64,000 bases of DNA. It comes from Prochlorococcus sp. AG-402-N08 (GTDB lineage: Bacteria > Cyanobacteriota > Cyanobacteriia > PCC-6307 > Cyanobiaceae). The translations under genes and the position numbers were made by a program. Below, piece by piece: positions 1-11,553 of this stretch (position 1 is its first letter; every line of letters starts with the position of its first letter). The notes under the pieces were generated by a model that made no database searches, was not told the DNA's origin, and saw nothing but the letters and a program-made list of their open reading frames with translations. The stretch lies in NCBI GenBank assembly GCA_003216535.1, contig QCIS01000004.1, positions 62,001-126,000 of the forward strand, read 5' to 3'.

Positions 1-1
1 T

Positions 2-202
2 TTCAATTTTGATGAGGTTCTAAACAACTCTGAAAAAGATGTTGGTAAGAATTGGAAATCAATTACTGAAAAAGATCCTGAGGCTAATAAAACTTTTCCA
101 ATAATAGATTCTGCAAATATAGAGAAACTTAGATCTGCGATAAAAGAGGATTTGAGTTTATATATGAAAGATAATTACCCTTCATTAAAAAAGGATTTAT
201 AA
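2..202 (+). CDS. C-terminal end of a truncated upstream CDS (function not determined)
   Basis: Open frame from window start (FNFDEVLNNSEKDVGKNW...YPSLKKDL) to TAA at 200-202. Confidence 0.7.
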   Translation, partial: FNFDEVLNNSEKDVGKNWKSITEKDPEANKTFPIIDSANIEKLRSAIKEDLSLYMKDNYPSLKKDL

Positions 203-257
203 ATATTTATCTTTTTTTTTTTTTTTTTGGGACTTTTTTAAGTTAAATAGATAATAG

Positions 258-1601
<1,344 letters not shown>

Positions 1602-1614
1602 GAAAGGAGATTTA

Positions 1615-2505
1615 TTGGCTTTAATAATTCCTAGTAATTATCACAAGATTAGTGATGTTGAGAAAAATCATATATCTTGGATCGAACCAGAATTGGCAAA
1701 AAGACAAGATATACGTCCTCTTAGGATTGGTATTTTGAATATCATGCCTCTCGGCAAGCAGTATGAATTTAACTTATTACATCCACTTGGGTTATCTCCT
1801 CTTCAAATTGAGCCAGTTTGGATAAAGCTTAAAACTCACTCTTATAAAACATGGGATCTTAATCATCTAAATAATTTATACATAACTTGGGAAGAAGCAA
1901 ATAATCCAGAACCGTTAGATGGAATCATTATTACTGGAGCCCCCATTGAGCACCTAGCCTTTGAGGATGTTAAGTATTGGGATGAATTTGTGAAAATTGT
2001 AAATGAAGCCAGAAATTCTTGTGCGAGCACTCTTGGATTATGTTGGGCTGGCTTTGCGCTGGCTTATTTAGCAGGGGTCGATAAGAAAGTTTTTGATAAG
2101 AAATTATTTGGGGTATTCCCTTTAAAAAGTCTTGTTCCTGGCCATCCTTTGATGGGTACACAAGATGATGAATTTATTTGTCCTCAAAGTAGATTTGCAG
2201 GATTACCAGATCTGGAGATGGAGAAGGCCCAAAAAGAAGGAAGATTGAATTTGCTGGCTTATGGAGAAAACGTCGGATACACAATATTTGAATCTAATGA
2301 TCAAAAACAACTTATGCATTTAGGTCATCCTGAATATACGGTGCACAGAATTATTAGTGAAATTGAAAGAGACAAAGAAAAGGGAGATGTTCCTCCCCCC
2401 GAAAATTTTGATTTAAATAGTTCAAAAACTGCTTGGAGATCACATAGGAATTTGCTTTTTCAGCAATGGCTTTGGTTTTGTTATCAACAAGTTAGTCTTA
2501 ATTAA
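1615..2505 (+). CDS. metA: Homoserine O-acyltransferase (MetA/HTS family)
   Basis: IRPLRIGILNIMPLGKQYEFNLL, DGIIITGAPIE, LGLCWAGFALAYL; directly downstream of metY. Confidence 0.88.
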   Translation: MALIIPSNYHKISDVEKNHISWIEPELAKRQDIRPLRIGILNIMPLGKQYEFNLLHPLGLSPLQIEPVWIKLKTHSYKTWDLNHLNNLYITWEEANNPEPLDGIIITGAPIEHLAFEDVKYWDEFVKIVNEARNSCASTLGLCWAGFALAYLAGVDKKVFDKKLFGVFPLKSLVPGHPLMGTQDDEFICPQSRFAGLPDLEMEKAQKEGRLNLLAYGENVGYTIFESNDQKQLMHLGHPEYTVHRIISEIERDKEKGDVPPPENFDLNSSKTAWRSHRNLLFQQWLWFCYQQVSLN

Positions 2506-2511
2506 CTTTTT

Positions 2512-4077
2512 TTAATGAGCGCTTTCCATACCACCTAGTCTCTCAAATAAGTTAAGACTTTCTTTATTTAATCCTACAATTTCAACTTTAGAACCACCAT
2601 TCTGGAATTTTCTAATAATTTGTTCAAGAGCAACAACGCCGCTTTGATCCCAAATATGAGCTAAAGACATATCAATTACAATATTTTCTGGATGTTCATA
2701 AATATCAAATCCTTGTAAAAAATAAATTTTACTTACAAAAAATAATTGTCCTTTTACTTTGTAGGTAGTTAAATTATTTTCTTTCGCTCTTGAGACAGTT
2801 ATAACTTTTGCGACTTTTCTACTGAAAAGAATTGCAGCTAATGAAACTCCTGCAATCACTCCTAGTGCAAGATTATGAGGTTTTGTAAGCATAGTAACTG
2901 CAAAAGTCATAAGCATGACTGCAGTATCGCTTTTAGGTATCTTTCTAATATTTTTTAATCCATTTATATCTGCTGTACTTATTGCGATTGTTATCATGAT
3001 TGCTACTAAAGCAGCCATTGGTATTGCTCCAATCCAAGACTTCAAGAGGATGATCATAATTAGGAGAGATATTCCTGAGGAGAGGGTTGATAATCTAGAT
3101 TTACCACCATTTTCAGTATTCATTACAGATTGCCCAACTAAGGCACATCCTGCCATGCCCCCAAATAAAGATGCCACAATATTTGCGATTCCCTGTCCTC
3201 TTGCTTCTTTATTTTTATTAGAACTTGTATCAGTTACATCGTCTAAAATGTCTTGAGTTAAAAAGGTTTCCATTAAGCCCACAAGAGATATTGCAAGTGA
3301 GGTTGGTAAAATTATACCTAATGTTTCAAAGTTAAAAGGTACTTTCCCATTTTCTATTGATCCAAAAGGTAGAGAAATAGTTGGTAATCCATCAGGTAAT
3401 TTACCCAAATTGCTAACCGTTGGAACATCTAGATTAAAGAATATGCTTATAAGAGTAATTACTACTATTGCAACAAGTTGAGATGGGACTACTTTTGTGA
3501 TTTTTGGAAGCCCATAGATAATTACTAGTCCTAGGATTACAAGGATCCAAACTACTGGAATTTGAGAGTTAACTGGATATTGACTTAAAGTTTGTTCAAC
3601 TAATCCTTTTGATTCTTTAATTCCTATTCCCAACTGAGGTAGTTGTGCTTGAAAAATTAAAAGTGCCAGTGCATTTACAAATCCACTTAATACTCCTGTT
3701 GGCACGAATCGCATTTGGTAGGCAAGTCTTAAATATCCCCAAAGAATTTGGAAAATTCCAGTTAATATTCCAGCTGCAATAAGATATGGGACTCCTAATC
3801 CAGGAGCTTGTGATTCTCCATAAGCAACAAGTCCAGTCATCAAAAGAGCTGTTGAACCTGTAGCTGAAGTAATCATCCCCCTTCTTCCTCCAACAATCGC
3901 AATTGTTATAGATAAACAAAAAGCACCAAAAAGGCCAACTTTAGGATCTACACCAGCTATACCTGAAAAAGCAATAGCTTCTGGGATCATTGCAAAAGCA
4001 ACAACTAAGCCAGAGAGAATATTTGACTTTGGATCATCTAACCAATTTTTTGATAAATATCTTGAGAAATTTGACAT
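2512..4077 (-). CDS. SulP-family anion permease with C-terminal STAS domain
   Basis: NILSGLVVAFAMIPEAIAFSGIAGVDPKVGLFGAF; C-terminal NIVIDMSLAHIWDQSGVVAL STAS-like segment. Confidence 0.88.
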   Translation of the reverse strand: MSNFSRYLSKNWLDDPKSNILSGLVVAFAMIPEAIAFSGIAGVDPKVGLFGAFCLSITIAIVGGRRGMITSATGSTALLMTGLVAYGESQAPGLGVPYLIAAGILTGIFQILWGYLRLAYQMRFVPTGVLSGFVNALALLIFQAQLPQLGIGIKESKGLVEQTLSQYPVNSQIPVVWILVILGLVIIYGLPKITKVVPSQLVAIVVITLISIFFNLDVPTVSNLGKLPDGLPTISLPFGSIENGKVPFNFETLGIILPTSLAISLVGLMETFLTQDILDDVTDTSSNKNKEARGQGIANIVASLFGGMAGCALVGQSVMNTENGGKSRLSTLSSGISLLIMIILLKSWIGAIPMAALVAIMITIAISTADINGLKNIRKIPKSDTAVMLMTFAVTMLTKPHNLALGVIAGVSLAAILFSRKVAKVITVSRAKENNLTTYKVKGQLFFVSKIYFLQGFDIYEHPENIVIDMSLAHIWDQSGVVALEQIIRKFQNGGSKVEIVGLNKESLNLFERLGGMESAH

Positions 4078-4107
4078 TGTAAGTTTCTTTATAATTAAGA
4101 AGTTACC

Positions 4108-5388
4108 TCATAAAGGAGGTAAAACACCTTGTGGGTCAAAAATATTCTTTAAAGTTTTTAATTCATTCATTCTATTTCCAAAAGCTAATGCAAGTTCTTC
4201 CTTATGAGAATTTAAATGATTATGCAATTGGGCCAAGTGAATATTTGGGTAAAACCTTTTTAGGTTACTCCACGATTTATAAATCCAGTCCAAAGCGACT
4301 TCTTTTTCTTGAAGATCATTTTTTTTCCATGATGCATATATCCATGGTTTCCAAGTACTATTTCTGTTAACAAAAAAGCTTGAGCCATGATTTAACTTTT
4401 TAGTTTTGCAACCTAGTTGTTGAGAAGCAATATAACAGGAATCATTAGGTTTATTGTCCATTATTTCATTCAAACATTTTATAAAAATTGGGATATCATT
4501 TTTTAAATCTTCTCCAAGGAGACTAATTACCTCAGAATGGTTATTTGCATTGAGCTCATATAAATTTAATTCCTTTGGGAAGAAATTTATTTTATTAAAG
4601 TTCTCATATAGTTTTTTTTCTAGAGCAGGAAATTTGTCTAGAGGCATTAAGTATTCTTCTGTTCTTTTATCCTTTAAATTATTTTTGAGTTCAGCAAAAA
4701 CATATATATAAATTTTTTGGGCATAAATCCATTGAAGACTAATATTTTCTGGAAATTCCTCTGATAATTGTATTATTTCTGAAAGTTCATTTAGATTTAC
4801 AAATCCTTCTATAACCTTAATAGGATTAGATTGGATAGTTTTAAGTTCTATTTCAGTAATGATTGAGAAGAAGGGTGCTGCGCCTTTAATTGCTTCCCAA
4901 ATCAATTGTTCTTCTGGATTTATTTGATTTTTTTTTAAAGAGATAAATGTGCCATTACCCAAGAAACCTTTTATTGACTCAATATTATCAATGGCTAATC
5001 CGTAGGCTCTACTAAGTGGACTTACTCCACCAGTAAGTATATAGCCTGCCCCAGGTAGTTTAGAAAGACCGATTGGAAAACTTCGATTATGTTTTTGTAA
5101 ATGATTTACTAGATCCCCCATTATTACTCCACCTCCAATTGTTACAAAATTGCTTTCTCTATCTAGGTGAATTTTGCTGTGATTTTTTCTTAGATCAAGA
5201 GTTGTAAAACCATTTTTTGCACAGCTAGAGGTTGTACCTCCACTACATACGCAAAGGTGCTCAAATTTTTCCTTAGAATAATTATTCTCATTAAATAAGA
5301 AATCATCCACTTCATAAATTAATTTCTTTAACTTTGCATCCTTTGCGTTAATATTTGGAATTTCAAGCAAATTATTATTTTTTTTCAC
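4108..5388 (-). CDS. FAD-binding oxidoreductase (FAD_binding_4 type)
   Basis: VTIGGGVIMGDLVNHLQKHNRSFPIGLSKLPGAGYILTGGVSPLSRAYGLAIDNIE. Confidence 0.75.
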   Translation of the reverse strand: MKKNNNLLEIPNINAKDAKLKKLIYEVDDFLFNENNYSKEKFEHLCVCSGGTTSSCAKNGFTTLDLRKNHSKIHLDRESNFVTIGGGVIMGDLVNHLQKHNRSFPIGLSKLPGAGYILTGGVSPLSRAYGLAIDNIESIKGFLGNGTFISLKKNQINPEEQLIWEAIKGAAPFFSIITEIELKTIQSNPIKVIEGFVNLNELSEIIQLSEEFPENISLQWIYAQKIYIYVFAELKNNLKDKRTEEYLMPLDKFPALEKKLYENFNKINFFPKELNLYELNANNHSEVISLLGEDLKNDIPIFIKCLNEIMDNKPNDSCYIASQQLGCKTKKLNHGSSFFVNRNSTWKPWIYASWKKNDLQEKEVALDWIYKSWSNLKRFYPNIHLAQLHNHLNSHKEELALAFGNRMNELKTLKNIFDPQGVLPPL

Positions 5389-5432
5389 TACATAATATTG
5401 TTCTTTACTATTATGGTATAAGTAATAACTTA

Positions 5433-6590
5433 ATGTTGGCTAATTTAGATTCGAAGTTAAATAATCAAGTTGCGATTCTTATTTGTGGACACGGGAGTAG
5501 AAATAAACTAGCTATTACTGAATTCCAAGAATTAACTAAACTCATCCAAAAAAGATATCCAAACATTTTAGTTGAATATGGTTTCTTGGAATTTGCGAAA
5601 CCTTCAATTGTTGATGCGCTTGACAAGTTAAAAGATAATTCGATAAAAAAAGTAATTGCAATACCCGCAATGCTTTTCGCTGCTGGCCATGTGAAAAATG
5701 ATATACCTAGCTTGCTTATGAATTATTCAAGTAAAACTGGTATTGAAATAATTTATGGAAGAGAATTAGGTATTAATAATTTAATGATTAGTGCAGCTTG
5801 TGAAAGAGTAAAAGATGTATTTAAACAAAATAATAATCTCAAACCTGAAGAATCATTATTAGTTGTTGTTGGTAGAGGCTCTTCTGACCCAGATGCTAAT
5901 TCCAATGTTTCAAAAATTACGAGAATGATCGTAGAGGGTATTGGTTTAGGGTGGGGGGAAACAGTTTTTTCTGGAGTAACTTTCCCCCTTGTTGAACCTG
6001 GCTTGAAAAATGTTGTGAGACTGGGTTATAAAAATATAATTATTTTCCCTTATTTCCTTTTCTCAGGTGTGCTTGTCACAAGAATAAAAAGGCAAAGTGA
6101 ATTAGTTGCGATTAATAATCCTTATATTTCATTTTTACATGCAAAATATCTGTCTTCACAGTCTTATGTGGTCGATACTTTTGTAGAAAGGATTGGAGAG
6201 ATTCTTAATAACGAGGATAAGAATTTTATGAATTGCTCCACTTGTAAATATAGATCAAATTTATTTGGCTTTGAAAAAGAAGTTGGAATGGTACAAGAAA
6301 GTCATCATGACCATGTAGAGGGTTTGGGTATTAGCTGTGATTTATGTAATCCTGAATGTAATGGTGCTTGTGAGATGCAAAATCAAAACTTAACTCATAA
6401 TCAAGAAAAATCGAAGCTAGTAAAAGGTGATTACGTAGATCATGAACATGCGGAGGTTCATCAAAATGATCATAATCACCATCACCATCACCATAGTATT
6501 TATCCAAATTCAAAACACCCCTTAGGGCCTGTTACGCTTCGCTTGCCTAATGAAGATCAAATCTTAAGAAAATCCGTTGAAAATAACTGA
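5433..6590 (+). CDS. cbiX: Sirohydrochlorin cobaltochelatase-like protein (CbiX) with Cys/His-rich C-terminal tail; ORF track start at 5355 trimmed to ATG at 5433
   Basis: VAILICGHGSRNKLAITEFQEL, IPAMLFAAGHVKNDIP, FPYFLFSGVLVTRI; tail HDHVEGLGISCDLCNPECNGACEM...HEHAEVHQNDHNHHHHHH. Confidence 0.85.
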   Translation: MLANLDSKLNNQVAILICGHGSRNKLAITEFQELTKLIQKRYPNILVEYGFLEFAKPSIVDALDKLKDNSIKKVIAIPAMLFAAGHVKNDIPSLLMNYSSKTGIEIIYGRELGINNLMISAACERVKDVFKQNNNLKPEESLLVVVGRGSSDPDANSNVSKITRMIVEGIGLGWGETVFSGVTFPLVEPGLKNVVRLGYKNIIIFPYFLFSGVLVTRIKRQSELVAINNPYISFLHAKYLSSQSYVVDTFVERIGEILNNEDKNFMNCSTCKYRSNLFGFEKEVGMVQESHHDHVEGLGISCDLCNPECNGACEMQNQNLTHNQEKSKLVKGDYVDHEHAEVHQNDHNHHHHHHSIYPNSKHPLGPVTLRLPNEDQILRKSVENN

Positions 6591-6679
6591 ATCATCTGTC
6601 TCTTTCTCGACTAAGTCTTAATAGACTCGGTATATATAAGTATTCTTAATATAAAATCTTTAAAGTATTTTGATTCAGA

Positions 6680-6721
6680 TTTTCCACAATTTATAGGTTG
6701 TTTTCCACGTCCAAATCCACA
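6680..6721 (+). promoter_or_regulatory. Cluster of three DnaA-box-like nonamers (TTTTCCACA, TTTTCCACG, AAATCCACA)
   Basis: 6680-6688, 6701-6709 and 6713-6721, same orientation; resemble the cyanobacterial TTTTCCACA-type DnaA box. Confidence 0.35.
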
Positions 6722-6942
6722 TTGGATTAGAAGTGCCAGCAGTTTTAAAAAAAAACAGGACTTCAACATTATTGTTGACTTTTCTTATAGATCTAATCAA
6801 TTTCCTTGGTTAAAAAAATAAGTTTTTTAAAACCAAGTTATAACATGAGTCTCATTTGATAATTTGAAAAGTTTGCTAGCAGATTTTTTTTGATATTTTC
6901 AGAAAAAAATATCATTATATTCTTGTAAGAAAATATAGATTT

Positions 6943-7200
6943 ATGGATCAAATCAGACAATCAAATTTAACTGATAAGAAACTTGTCGAGTGCTCATCAA
7001 ACAAAGTTTCTTTAGAAACAGAGCTTTCAGAAACTCTTTATAACACTATGAAAGATTTTGTTTTAAGTAACCCAACTTGGGATCAATATAAACTTATAAA
7101 TTCAGCATTAGCTGCTTTTCTCGTTCAAAACGGATGTAAAGATAATTCTGTCTCAGAGATTTATTTAAATCAATTATTTACACCTTCTAAGTCTTTTTAA
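6943..7200 (+). CDS. DUF2811 family protein
   Basis: VSLETELSETLYNTMKDFVLSNPTWDQYKLINSALAAFLVQNGC matches my memory of the DUF2811 signature. Confidence 0.75.
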   Translation: MDQIRQSNLTDKKLVECSSNKVSLETELSETLYNTMKDFVLSNPTWDQYKLINSALAAFLVQNGCKDNSVSEIYLNQLFTPSKSF

Positions 7201-8827
7201 TATTTAAACAGGCTCTTCTACTCAAGGCCATCATTGTAAGTGTTGGGCTTTGCCAAGATGATGTAGGCCAGCATGCTCCATCTAGTACAAGTACATTCTT
7301 GCATCTCCATAATCTATTAAATTTATCAACTACGCTATTTTCTTCATTAGCCCCCATTGGCGCGCCTCCTACTTCATGTATGTAATATCCTGGGGAAGGG
7401 GGACTATCTGAAAGTGCGATCAAATTTTTTGTAAATAAACTCCCTAATGGGATATTTATTAGTTCATCAATATTTTTTATTTCTCCATTTGCAGCTTTTA
7501 TTGATTTTCGTATTGTGTTTTCCATATGTTTTGCCATATTTAACTCATTCTCGCTCCATTCGAATTCAATGAAGGGAATTGGGATACCCCATTCATCTGT
7601 TTTTTTTGAGAGAGAAACTGAGTTTTTCTCTCTAGGAAGGACTTCGCCATGGGCGATAAGAAAGCCAATGGATTTGTTTTTGTCTTTTTGCCAAAATTTA
7701 GGTATTCCTAATCTATCAATTGCCCCCCAGATTCCATAACCTCTATAGAAATTTATGTCGTCAATTTCTGGTAAATTTGAACCAAATGGAATAAAGAAGC
7801 TCCCTGCTCCAGAAAGATCCGAAGGATTATTTAATGGTTTTTCTGAATTTTTTGTTTTTGGCACTGAAAAAAATCTACAGATAGATATGTGATCCATGAG
7901 GTATTTACCTAATTTCCCAGAATTATCTTTAAACCCTGAGGAATTTGATTTGTATTCAGAGTTCAGTAGTATTCTCAGCGTTGAGATTGTTGATGCGCAA
8001 AGAAGAATTAAATCACAATTCAATACTTCTTTGTGTCCATTTTCTAGGTTTACGATCGTTAGTTTTGAGGCAAGCTCTGTTATCTTGTTAATCTCAAAAG
8101 ACTCTACTAGGTAATTAGAGATTATTTGTACATTTCCAGTATCTAAAGCTTTTTTTAAAGAGCTCCCTACGCTAGAGGAATTAGGCCATTTTTTATCTTT
8201 TACTGATGAATTTCGGTCAAATCCTCTTGATTGGATAAATGGATAGTTTAATTTTGATTTAACATTGCTGCCAAAAACATTTTCGTTTTCTGTAAGAGGA
8301 ATTTCTCCAATATATTTACCGTTCGGGACTTCTTTAATATCATCTTTTCGTCCATAAATTCCACAAAAATTTTCAATAAAATCATAGTGAGGGCAAAGGT
8401 CTTCGTATGAAATAGGCCAGTTTGGTCCAAATCCGTCTTTTTTAGCTGGATGAAAATCTTCTGAGGAAAGTCTTAATGTTATGCCTCCCCATGTTAATGA
8501 CCTCCCCCCATATTGTTTACCTTGAGTCCAAAGGAAGGGCTTTTTTTTGGGGAAGTCATAAGGATGCTTCAATTCATTTGAATATAAATCAGGATTATTT
8601 TTCCAATAACCAGGATGTTGGCATTGATTGGTATGTTTTTTTGTTAATACTCCTGATAATCTTTTAAACGTACTTTTTGGCTCATAATTACTAGCCTCAT
8701 GCCTTTTGATTTTTGGTCCGGCTTCTATTATTAAAACTTTGATCCCTTGTTCTGCCAATGTAAGTGCTGCTATTCCTCCCGTAGCTCCAGAACCAACAAC
8801 AATTGCATCATAGGGACTTATATCCAA
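7187..8827 (-). CDS. GMC-family FAD-dependent oxidoreductase
   Basis: DAIVVGSGATGGIAALTLAEQGIKVLIIEAG (Rossmann); GGRSLTWGG; C-terminal VLDGACWPTSSWQSPTLTMMALSRRA. Confidence 0.85.
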   Translation of the reverse strand: MDISPYDAIVVGSGATGGIAALTLAEQGIKVLIIEAGPKIKRHEASNYEPKSTFKRLSGVLTKKHTNQCQHPGYWKNNPDLYSNELKHPYDFPKKKPFLWTQGKQYGGRSLTWGGITLRLSSEDFHPAKKDGFGPNWPISYEDLCPHYDFIENFCGIYGRKDDIKEVPNGKYIGEIPLTENENVFGSNVKSKLNYPFIQSRGFDRNSSVKDKKWPNSSSVGSSLKKALDTGNVQIISNYLVESFEINKITELASKLTIVNLENGHKEVLNCDLILLCASTISTLRILLNSEYKSNSSGFKDNSGKLGKYLMDHISICRFFSVPKTKNSEKPLNNPSDLSGAGSFFIPFGSNLPEIDDINFYRGYGIWGAIDRLGIPKFWQKDKNKSIGFLIAHGEVLPREKNSVSLSKKTDEWGIPIPFIEFEWSENELNMAKHMENTIRKSIKAANGEIKNIDELINIPLGSLFTKNLIALSDSPPSPGYYIHEVGGAPMGANEENSVVDKFNRLWRCKNVLVLDGACWPTSSWQSPTLTMMALSRRACLNIKKT

Positions 8828-8934
8828 AACCTATTTCGTGATTTGTTATTTCAATAAATATAGCATTCAGTAAATAATTAATTTTTAGATTTTAGCCTAA
8901 GAAGTTAGAATTTATTGAAATACTACTCAAACAA

Positions 8935-9408
8935 ATGAGATTTATAATTTTAACTTTTTTAATAGTTGTTTTAACCCTTCCTTCTAGAAGCTTCGCTGCG
9001 TTGGATTATGGTAAACAATCTTTGGTTGGGGCTGATTTTTCTGGATCTGATTTAAAAGGAGCAACTTTCTATTTGACTGATTTACAAGACGCAAATTTGT
9101 CAGGTTGTGAGCTACAAAATGCGACTCTTTATGGAGCAAAATTGAAAGATACTAATTTAAGTAACTCCAACTTAAGAGAAGTAACTTTAGACTCAGCCGT
9201 TTTAGATGGAACAGATTTATCAAATACTAACTTGGAGGATTCTTTTGCTTATAGTACCCAGTTTGAAAATGTAAAAATACAAGGCGCAGACTTCACTAAT
9301 GTTTTTTTGCCAAAAGATATTATTAGGAAATTTTGTGAAAGTGCCACTGGAACTAATCCAATTACAAATAGAGAAACTAGAGAAACTTTAGAGTGCGATT
9401 ACATTTAA
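8935..9408 (+). CDS. Secreted pentapeptide-repeat protein
   Basis: Signal peptide followed by A(D/N)LxG pentapeptides: GADFSGSDLKGATFYLTDLQDANLSGCELQNATL... Confidence 0.9.
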   Translation: MRFIILTFLIVVLTLPSRSFAALDYGKQSLVGADFSGSDLKGATFYLTDLQDANLSGCELQNATLYGAKLKDTNLSNSNLREVTLDSAVLDGTDLSNTNLEDSFAYSTQFENVKIQGADFTNVFLPKDIIRKFCESATGTNPITNRETRETLECDYI

Positions 9409-9410
9409 AT

Positions 9411-9803
9411 TTATGCACATACAAGTTCTTTTTTAATCTTTCTTTGTTTATAAAGTGATCTTCCAACAGGCCAACCTAAAGTAGATAAATGTTTCATTAA
9501 AGAACCTGAGTATTTGAAATAAAAATTGTCTGAATAATTGATGCCAAGTTCTTTTAGAGTGGTTACTAATAAACATAGATCTTTCTTTTTGCCTTTTTTC
9601 ATATCCAATAATATCAATGCTTCACTTGATAATTTTTTTTCTAGAACCTTATCATTTCCAGCAAAACCAACTTTAAGTGAATTAAATTCATCAGAATAAA
9701 GAGTATAAATTATTCCATCTTTGAATTTATCTTCAGAATTATCTACATTAAATCTTGATGATATTAATGTTTTGTATCCTTTAATGATTTTTCTGTTATT
9801 CAT
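9411..9803 (-). CDS. Hypothetical protein
   Basis: 130 aa; start immediately follows the stop of the 9806-10303 ORF (2-bp gap), suggesting an operon. Confidence 0.6.
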   Translation of the reverse strand: MNNRKIIKGYKTLISSRFNVDNSEDKFKDGIIYTLYSDEFNSLKVGFAGNDKVLEKKLSSEALILLDMKKGKKKDLCLLVTTLKELGINYSDNFYFKYSGSLMKHLSTLGWPVGRSLYKQRKIKKELVCA

Positions 9804-9805
9804 AA

Positions 9806-10303
9806 TTATTTGATTTCATCCTGAGCTAATTCGTATTTCTCTAATAGATTGTTTACTTCTGCTAGTGCAATCCTCTTTTGACAGGCCGAGTCATATCTAT
9901 TTACTGCTACTGAAGGTATTGAACCTTTGCTTTTCATTTCCCTTATACCAGTTTCTAAACATTGAAAAGCAACACTTGATAGATCTCTTCCTTCTGCTGC
10001 GGCCCAAACTTTCAAAAGATAAGTAAGGTTTGATGGCACTGAGATCTGTACTTTGTTTGAATTTGAAGTATTTAATGCAATATCATCGAGACTAATTTCT
10101 TTAGAGGATATAGTTTCTTTAACCTTTTTCTTCAAAAATTTTACTTGGCTTACAGCGTCCTCTTTATTCTTAATTTTCTGCTCTATTTCAAATAACTCTT
10201 CTTCAGAATTAATTAAAGCTTCTAATGCCCATTTAGCATCATCTTTCCCAACAGCGGTTCTATCAAGCCATTCATCTCTTATTTTTGACCAATTGCTGGG
10301 CAT
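9806..10303 (-). CDS. Hypothetical protein, possible ribbon-helix-helix-like segment
   Basis: 165 aa; VQISVPSNLTYLLKVWAAAEGRDLSSVAFQCLETGIREM. Confidence 0.6.
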   Translation of the reverse strand: MPSNWSKIRDEWLDRTAVGKDDAKWALEALINSEEELFEIEQKIKNKEDAVSQVKFLKKKVKETISSKEISLDDIALNTSNSNKVQISVPSNLTYLLKVWAAAEGRDLSSVAFQCLETGIREMKSKGSIPSVAVNRYDSACQKRIALAEVNNLLEKYELAQDEIK

Positions 10304-10569
10304 AAGCTTTATGCGATAATTCTATAGTATATAATTCTGAATAGATTGTCTATCGATTCTAAATAGATTTAATATAGATTCAATAATGTTCTAATTTTAT
10401 CTTTAATAATTCCTCATCTTAGAAATAATCTTTTAAAAGAATTGAAACTGCAGAATCTATCCAATATGAACTTAGAGATATTTTTTCGTTAATTTAAAAC
10501 GATAAATTAGACAATTCAATCTTTTTAAATTTTAGTTATTTGTTTATTTAATTAAAGACTTCTGAGCTT

Positions 10570-10959
10570 TTAATCTCTTTCAATAAGTTCAATTTTATAA
10601 CCATCAGGATCCTCAACAAAAGCCAAGACAGTAGTACTGTTTTTCATTGTTTTAGGTTTGGTTATTATTTTGCAACCATTACTTTCTAATCCTTGGCAAA
10701 TTAGATGAATATCTTTTACTCCAATAGCTATATGACCATATTTATCTCCAAGCTCATAGTCTTCAGACTTTTTGTCCCAGTTATAAGTTAATTCAATTAC
10801 TGTGTTTTCTTTTTCTGAGCCATACCCAACAAATGCTAAAGTGAATTTTCCATGAGGGTAATCCTTTTTCCTTAATAAATTCATTCCTAATCTATTGACG
10901 TAGAAATCAATGGATCTATCTAAATCTCCGACCCTCAACATTGTATGTAGAATACGCAT
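10570..10959 (-). CDS. gloA: Lactoylglutathione lyase (glyoxalase I)
   Basis: [47 protein letters not shown]...[13 protein letters not shown]. Confidence 0.92.
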   Translation of the reverse strand: MRILHTMLRVGDLDRSIDFYVNRLGMNLLRKKDYPHGKFTLAFVGYGSEKENTVIELTYNWDKKSEDYELGDKYGHIAIGVKDIHLICQGLESNGCKIITKPKTMKNSTTVLAFVEDPDGYKIELIERD

Positions 10960-11091
10960 CTTAAATTATGAACCCTAACCAATTATCTTATATTTAATAA
11001 CCATCTGCCAAAGTTGATTTTTTCGAGGCTTAGTCTTTTATTAAGTTAAGAAAATTAGGTTAAAATACGAATACGAAATTTCAATAATATA

Positions 11092-11526
11092 TTGAATCAG
11101 ATATTCCAGAGACTCTCATCAGTATTTTTGTATACTTTGCCATTAAAGGCATCAATACCTTTTGGATATTATTTGTTCTATAAATATTCATTTTTAAAAA
11201 TACTATTATTTCTAACTTTCCCGATAGCAATAATTGAAAAATCTTTGCCTTTTGGTAGTTTTTTATTATTTATAATTTTGTTTGCTGGATTAGTAAGAAA
11301 TCCAAATGTTCCCTATTTCGTTAGATATAACGCATGCCAAGCATTACTTATTGATATTGCTTTGATAATAATTTCATATCTCTTGAGAATATTTCCCATA
11401 GTTGAATTAGGCTCAATAATTTTTATATTTACACTATGTATTTTTATTTATTCTATTTCGCTATGTATTTATGGAGTTGAACCTGAAATTCCCTTAATTA
11501 GTAAATCTGTAAGAATGCAAATTTAA
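11092..11526 (+). CDS. Tic20/Ycf60-like membrane protein
   Basis: 144 aa polytopic; PNVPYFVRYNACQALLIDIAL segment; TTG start. Confidence 0.7.
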   Translation: MNQIFQRLSSVFLYTLPLKASIPFGYYLFYKYSFLKILLFLTFPIAIIEKSLPFGSFLLFIILFAGLVRNPNVPYFVRYNACQALLIDIALIIISYLLRIFPIVELGSIIFIFTLCIFIYSISLCIYGVEPEIPLISKSVRMQI

Positions 11527-11553
11527 AAAGATTTATAGATTTAATGACTTTCT

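Noticed and set aside
211-229. Long T-run after the first CDS as a terminator
   Set aside because: No convincing stem precedes it; could be a homopolymer only.
1970-2161. Antisense ORF of 63 aa inside metA
   Set aside because: Fully overlaps a well-supported CDS on the other strand and has no recognisable protein features. Same reasoning applies to ORFs at 2915, 3617, 4131, 4454, 6331, 7515, 7896, 8248, 8476, 10053, 13503, 20594, 24263, 29539, 30112, 31514, 34673, 36369, 37884, 39457, 42376, 42891, 45512, 47162, 47411, 52682, 57617 and 62433.
6468-6495. CATCAC repeats as a tandem-repeat/CRISPR-like element
   Set aside because: They encode the in-frame His tract of the CbiX-like protein.
9001-9330. 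Pentapeptide repeats as a DNA-level tandem repeat
   Set aside because: Repeat is at protein level only; codons are diverged, so this is an ordinary pentapeptide-repeat protein.
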